NCBI RefSeq assembly: GCF_030818015.1
Contig: NZ_JAUSZX010000001.1
Location: 2,170,001-2,234,000, forward strand
From: Arthrobacter globiformis
GTDB taxonomy: Bacteria > Actinomycetota > Actinomycetes > Actinomycetales > Micrococcaceae
Length of the DNA stretch: 64,000 nt
Reading direction: 5' to 3'
Notes under the pieces: generated by a model
Told to the model about the DNA's origin: nothing
Seen by the model: only the letters and a program-made list of their open reading frames with translations
The model's database searches: none
Shown: piece after piece, positions 60,411 through 64,000 of the stretch
Numbering within the stretch: the first letter of the stretch is position 1
Layout of the letters: the number at the start of each line of letters is the position of its first letter
Translations under genes and position numbers: made by a program

Positions 60411-61736
60411 ATGCCCCCAGTTAGTCAGTCCGCTCCACCAGCTGCGGATGCCCTCCATTTGAAAAAGGCGAAGAAGGCCACCGGTGTTGCCGCCTTCGGA
60501 ACCTTCATCGAGTACTACGACTTCAGCGTCTTCGGCTATGTGGCCGCGACCATCGCCGTGGTGTTCTTCCCCAGCGGTGATCCCGTAGCGGGGCTTCTGA
60601 ACACCTTCCTGGTTTTCGGTACGGCCTTCCTGGTCCGGCCGCTGGGCGCGATCTTCTTCGGGCGCATCGGGGACCGCTACGGCCGGCGCGCCAGCCTCAT
60701 CGGTTCAGTGATCCTGATGAGCGGCGCGGCAGGGCTTACCGCGCTGCTGCCGACATACGCGCAGATCGGTATCTGGGCACCCATCCTGCTGGGCCTGCTC
60801 AGGATGCTGCAAGGCCTCTCCGCAGGCGGAGAAATCGGGGGAGCTGCCACCTACATCCGCGAATGGGCCCCAGTGGAACGCCGCAACCTCTACATCTCCT
60901 TCATCCCCAGCGTCGGCGTGCTGGGTAAGGCCGGAGCCGCAGGAATTGCTGCACTGGCTGCGTCTTTTGTGCCCGCTGCCGAAATGGAGTCCTGGGGCTG
61001 GCGGATCCCGTTCCTCCTCGCGATCCCGCTGGGCATCCTGTGCCTGGTGATGCGGTTGAAGATCGAAGACAGCCCGGAGTTCACACAGAGCGCGACCAAA
61101 GGTGAGACGACCAAGGCTCCGATCGTTGAACTGTTCCGCAACCACCGCTCACGGCTGACAAAGGTCTTCTTTATCGCCCTCGTGCAGAACATCGGAACCT
61201 ACATTGGCACCGTCTACGTCGCCGTCTACTTCAGCACGGTCCTGGACTTCACCAAGGCCGAAGCCGCGACCATTGTGCTCATTGCCGTCACCGCCGCGGC
61301 CCTGCTGATCCCACTGGCCGGCCAACTGGGCAGCCGCATCGGCAGCAAGAAACTTCTGACCGCCTCCTACATCGCCTACATCGCGCTCACGTTCCCCTCA
61401 TTCATGCTCATGAACGCCGGCTCATTGTCGCTGGCTATCTTCGGCCTGCTCCTTGGCATGGTGCCGTACGCCCTCTGCCAGGCCGGCACCTACGCCGCCA
61501 TGCCCGAGTTCTTCCCCGTCGAGGTCCGGCACAGCGGAGTCGCATTCGGCCACAGCGTCGGAGCAGTGCTCGGCGGCGCCGGCGCCCCCTATGTCGCCAC
61601 CTGGCTCATCGAGAACACCGGCAACACCATGATTCCCGCCTACATGCTGATGATCTTCGGTGTCCTGGGCCTGGGCGTGCTGCTGGGCACGGTCCGCAAA
61701 AACACCCTCACCGCCGCTTCCCATCTCTACCGCTAG
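60411..61736 (+). CDS. MHS-family MFS permease
   Basis: A 441-residue metabolite:H+ symporter. It has FGTFIEYYDFSVFGYVAATI near the N-terminus, then GRIGDRYGRRASLI and RMLQGLSAGGEIGGAATYI, with 12 predicted helices. ATAGGAG precedes the ATG. It is divergent from the tandem IclR gene and leads an operon with a hydroxyacid dehydrogenase and an RraA-like aldolase, so it probably imports a hydroxy- or keto-acid used by them. Confidence 0.88.
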   Translation: MPPVSQSAPPAADALHLKKAKKATGVAAFGTFIEYYDFSVFGYVAATIAVVFFPSGDPVAGLLNTFLVFGTAFLVRPLGAIFFGRIGDRYGRRASLIGSVILMSGAAGLTALLPTYAQIGIWAPILLGLLRMLQGLSAGGEIGGAATYIREWAPVERRNLYISFIPSVGVLGKAGAAGIAALAASFVPAAEMESWGWRIPFLLAIPLGILCLVMRLKIEDSPEFTQSATKGETTKAPIVELFRNHRSRLTKVFFIALVQNIGTYIGTVYVAVYFSTVLDFTKAEAATIVLIAVTAAALLIPLAGQLGSRIGSKKLLTASYIAYIALTFPSFMLMNAGSLSLAIFGLLLGMVPYALCQAGTYAAMPEFFPVEVRHSGVAFGHSVGAVLGGAGAPYVATWLIENTGNTMIPAYMLMIFGVLGLGVLLGTVRKNTLTAASHLYR

Positions 61737-61743
61737 GATCACC

Positions 61744-62730
61744 ATGCCAACCTTCTACGTCTCCGACGAGATCCACGCCGACGTACTGGCAGAACTGAAC
61801 ACCCTGGGACAGGTTCACCTGGGCTACGGCCCGGAGGCCGTGCGCTACGAAGACGTCCGGACCGATGTCGACGCTGTCCTGCTGCGGGCCGAACGGTTCG
61901 ACCGGGAAAAGATTGACTCTTCCCCCCGGCTGCGCATCATCGCCCGCCACGGTGTAGGGACCGATAACGTTGACATCGAGGCAGCTACCGACGCAAGTGT
62001 CTGGGTGACCACAACCCCGGGCAGCAACAGCCGAGCCGTGGCCGAGCACGTTTTTGCCCTCCTGCTATCCCTGGCCAGGAAAGTGCCCTACGGCGCTGCG
62101 CAGACCACAGCCGGGCAATGGGCTGCAGCCAAACCACAGATGAACGGCTTTGAACTGCATAGCCGCACCCTGGGACTCCTCGGCTTCGGCAACATCGCCC
62201 GCATGGTCGCCACCATCGCCCAAGGCTTCGGCATGCACGTGCTGGTCCATGACCCCTTCGTGCAGGAATCCGCGATCAAGGCCGCAGGTGCCGTTCCGGC
62301 AACAGTCGATGAGGTTATTGCCGGCTCGGACGTCCTAAGCCTGCACATGCCGCTGACCGAGCAAACCGCGCGGATCATCGGTACGGCCACCCTGGCCAGG
62401 ATGAAGTCGGGGTCGGTGCTGATCAACACCTCCCGTGGTGGTCTCGTCGACGAGCCCGCACTGGCCAAGGCCCTGCAGGCCGGGCATCTGGGAGGGGCCG
62501 GGCTTGATGTCCTCGAAGGAGAGTCGGTGGATATGAAAGACCCCATCGCCTACTCCAAGATTCAGATCGCGGAGGTGCCGAACCTGATCGTGACCCCACA
62601 TGTGGCAGGGCAAAGCAAAGAGGCCTTCCTCGCCGCCGGGACCGGTGCCTTGCGGGCCATCCAACAGGCCCTTGCCGGTCAGTGCCCGGAGCATGCCGTG
62701 AACAACGTTGCGGCACCCGCTCCCGCGTAA
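61744..62730 (+). CDS. D-2-hydroxyacid dehydrogenase
   Basis: A 328-residue NAD-dependent D-isomer 2-hydroxyacid dehydrogenase of the SerA/GhrB type. The cofactor motif is LLGFGNIARMVA, the catalytic Arg is in NTSRGGLVDE, the Glu region is in GLDVLEGES and the His is in VTPHVAGQS. The ATG is 7 nt after the permease stop. It interconverts a 2-keto acid and a D-2-hydroxy acid; the exact acid is unknown. It lacks the regulatory ACT domain of biosynthetic phosphoglycerate dehydrogenase, which supports a catabolic role. Confidence 0.88.
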   Translation: MPTFYVSDEIHADVLAELNTLGQVHLGYGPEAVRYEDVRTDVDAVLLRAERFDREKIDSSPRLRIIARHGVGTDNVDIEAATDASVWVTTTPGSNSRAVAEHVFALLLSLARKVPYGAAQTTAGQWAAAKPQMNGFELHSRTLGLLGFGNIARMVATIAQGFGMHVLVHDPFVQESAIKAAGAVPATVDEVIAGSDVLSLHMPLTEQTARIIGTATLARMKSGSVLINTSRGGLVDEPALAKALQAGHLGGAGLDVLEGESVDMKDPIAYSKIQIAEVPNLIVTPHVAGQSKEAFLAAGTGALRAIQQALAGQCPEHAVNNVAAPAPA

Positions 62731-62852
62731 CCAGCCCCAAGACCGCCGTATCCCCGCCCAGTTGGCGCGCCGCGAGCAGCAACACAGAGACAACACCCGC
62801 AGATGGTGTAAAGCGGCCAGAATCTACCCCATACGAGTCATTGAGAGACAAC

Positions 62853-63512
62853 ATGTATATCGACGCAGCAACTACTTCACTCACGGTCAGCCCCCGTCCC
62901 ACGAACCCGGTCACTGAGCTTGTTGAGGGCCTTAAGCCGTATCCCACAGCCAACGTCGGCGACGCCATGGACCGGCTCAACCTCATGGACACCGGCATTG
63001 CGTCACAGTGGGCCACCGGCCGCTGTGTTGGTCCGGCACTGACGGTACTGACCCGGGAAGGCGACAACCTTGCCGTCCACCGTGCCCTCGATGACGCTGA
63101 ACCCGGGGATGTCCTGGTCATCAACGCGCTCGGGGGAACAACCAGGGCCGTATTCGGTGACCTTTTGGCAGAAATTTGCCTCGCTGCCGGCATCGCCGGC
63201 GTCGTCATTGACGGGCTAACAAGGGACCGTGCCGCCATCAAAGACCTCGGCCTGCCCGTTTGGGCCCGCGGCGTATCACCTGCCGGGCCGGCGAAATACG
63301 GTCCCGGAGCCGTCTCAGTGCCCGTTGCCTGCGGCGGCACCGTCGTCAATCCCGGTGACCTCATTACCGCCGATGATGATGGCGTCGCCGTCATACCCCT
63401 TGAGCGCGCTGAAGGCGTACTACGCAGGCTGGAGGAGATCGACAAATTCGAAGAAGACCTCCGGGTAAGGATCAGAAACTCGGTCGCACCCGCCCTGGCC
63501 AGCACCACCTAA
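62853..63512 (+). CDS. RraA-like aldolase (HMG/CHA aldolase family)
   Basis: A 219-residue RraA-fold protein. The active-site segments of class II pyruvate aldolases of this family are present: INALGGTTRAVFGDLLAE near residues 88-105 and GVVIDGLTRDRAAI near 114-127 (conserved Arg and Asp that bind pyruvate and metal). Such enzymes split 4-hydroxy-4-methyl- or 4-carboxy-4-hydroxy-2-oxoadipate-type acids into pyruvate and an oxo-acid. The ATG at 62853 has GAGAG upstream. Together with the dehydrogenase and permease it suggests degradation of a branched hydroxy-keto acid, but RraA-like proteins of other function cannot be excluded. Confidence 0.82.
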   Translation: MYIDAATTSLTVSPRPTNPVTELVEGLKPYPTANVGDAMDRLNLMDTGIASQWATGRCVGPALTVLTREGDNLAVHRALDDAEPGDVLVINALGGTTRAVFGDLLAEICLAAGIAGVVIDGLTRDRAAIKDLGLPVWARGVSPAGPAKYGPGAVSVPVACGGTVVNPGDLITADDDGVAVIPLERAEGVLRRLEEIDKFEEDLRVRIRNSVAPALASTT

Positions 63513-63585
63513 TCCAGGCAAAAACCCGAGCGTTCCAACCCCGCTGCATCACCACCTCGAACTTCGGGCAGACGTCACCGAAAAC

Positions 63586-63623
63586 CCAAGTGCCTCTGGG
63601 GCATCAATCCCAGAGGCACTTGG
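63586..63623 (+). terminator. Terminator-like perfect hairpin after the aldolase gene
   Basis: A 15-bp perfect stem CCAAGTGCCTCTGGG (63586-63600) with 63609-63623 and an 8-nt loop. It lacks a U-run on the plus strand but is strong enough to separate the operon from the next gene. Confidence 0.65.
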
Positions 63624-63685
63624 CTTAAGCCAGCGAAAGGCCCGCCTTTCCACACCCCCAACAGTCACAACCTGAGGAAACGAAA

Positions 63686-63940
63686 ATGACCTCATACCGC
63701 CATCACGAATGGGCCCGGCTCATCGGCGCCCCGGTCGACATAAAGAAACATGGCGAAGTCATCCGCACTGGCATCGTCGACGACGCCATGCCCGATTCCA
63801 CCATGATCTGGATTGCATCCGACGATCAATCCTCAAGAACCCTTTATGAAGCTTCAGAGGGCTTCCAAATCTGGGTTGAGCCCAAACAGCTCGAAGGAAC
63901 CGTCACCTACCGCCTGACCGGCAAGGCGCTTCACGGATAA
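63686..63940 (+). CDS. Small protein of unknown function, paralogue of the protein at 35580
   Basis: An 84-residue protein with TGAGGAAACGAAA before the ATG. The core RTGIVDDAMPDSTMIWIA and FQIWVEPKQL is shared with the protein at 35580-35936. It is probably a small beta-rich domain; there is no signal peptide and no catalytic motif that I recognise. It stands alone after a hairpin. Both family members lie next to aromatic-catabolism operons. Confidence 0.7.
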   Translation: MTSYRHHEWARLIGAPVDIKKHGEVIRTGIVDDAMPDSTMIWIASDDQSSRTLYEASEGFQIWVEPKQLEGTVTYRLTGKALHG

Positions 63941-63990
63941 GAAGCTCCGGATGACAAGCGGCGATTCTTGTCCGGACATGGAGGGCGGCG

Positions 63991-64000
63991 ATGACTGTAT
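63991..64000 (+). CDS. Probable start of a CDS cut by the window edge
   Basis: An ATG at 63991 has GGAGGG 6 nt upstream and continues ATG ACT GTA to the window end. Only three codons are visible, so nothing can be said about the product. Confidence 0.35.

Overview
The window comes from a high-GC actinobacterium, most likely an Arthrobacter/Pseudarthrobacter-type member of the Micrococcaceae. The evidence is an Lsr2 nucleoid protein, a PadR-type VanR-like regulator, frequent GTG/TTG starts, and an AcoR/DhaR-like Fis-family activator that lacks the sigma-54 contact motif. This assignment comes from reading the sequence only. No 16S gene or complete tRNA is present. Almost every operon looks like part of aromatic (lignin-derived) compound catabolism plus its uptake and control.

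Layout. (1) 1-2110: the start of a truncated gene and an MFS permease, both near copies of the palindrome GTCTCA-N3-TGAGAC. (2) 2492-8376: a MarR regulator divergent from an SDR/amidohydrolase/acyl-CoA dehydrogenase/MaoC/CoA-ligase operon that resembles actinobacterial hydroxycinnamate (cou) beta-oxidation loci. (3) 8348-11249: a PadR (VanR-like) regulator divergent from vanA-vanB, with two matching operators between them. (4) 11538-20922: a CocE-type hydrolase, a branched-chain-type ABC importer, an alcohol dehydrogenase and an aldehyde dehydrogenase. (5) 21185-30317: a luciferase-like monooxygenase, the Fis-type activator, two SDRs (one strikingly like the LigD C-alpha dehydrogenase), a flavin reductase, a SnoaL-fold protein, a class II aldolase, a HAD phosphatase and DhaL/DhaK. 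Blocks 4 and 5 and the MFS gene at 830 each carry the same palindrome about 102-111 bp before the first gene, so they look like one regulon.

(6) 30318-34940: a junk-like boundary with a decayed MFS gene, two families of 21-bp repeats that look like transposon-end binding sites, lsr2, and copy 1 of a 2.5-kb duplicated block (csp, a leucine-tRNA 3' fragment with terminator, a broken DUF488 gene). (7) 35580-55568: a small unknown protein; an ech-vdh-fcs-acd operon (ferulate to vanillin to vanillate) with its MarR regulator and two matching operators; an IclR regulator divergent from an alcohol dehydrogenase, an isochorismatase-like protein and a sugar-type ABC importer; and a hydroxyquinol operon (FAD monooxygenase, maleylacetate reductase, hydroxyquinol dioxygenase, ModA-like protein) with its IclR regulator and an MHS-type permease. 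(8) 55859-58551: copy 2 of the duplicated block. (9) 58706-64000: a double-length (tandem) IclR protein divergent from an MHS permease, a D-2-hydroxyacid dehydrogenase and an RraA-like aldolase, then a small protein paralogous to the one at 35580.

How it fits together. Two independent routes for hydroxycinnamates (hydrolytic beta-oxidation at 3-8 kb, retro-aldol at 36-41 kb) would both deliver vanillate/4-hydroxybenzoate-type acids, and VanAB would demethylate vanillate to protocatechuate. The most novel part is the 11.5-30.3 kb regulon. It combines a LigD-like C-alpha dehydrogenase, a flavin monooxygenase with its reductase, an ester hydrolase and C2/C3-fragment enzymes. I infer, without proof, that it oxidises and cleaves the C3 side chain of a lignin-type arylglycerol compound by a Baeyer-Villiger-like route and salvages the small fragment through the aldolase and dihydroxyacetone kinase. 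The 2.5-kb direct repeats bracket the ferulate and hydroxyquinol operons, so about 23 kb could be lost or amplified by recombination.
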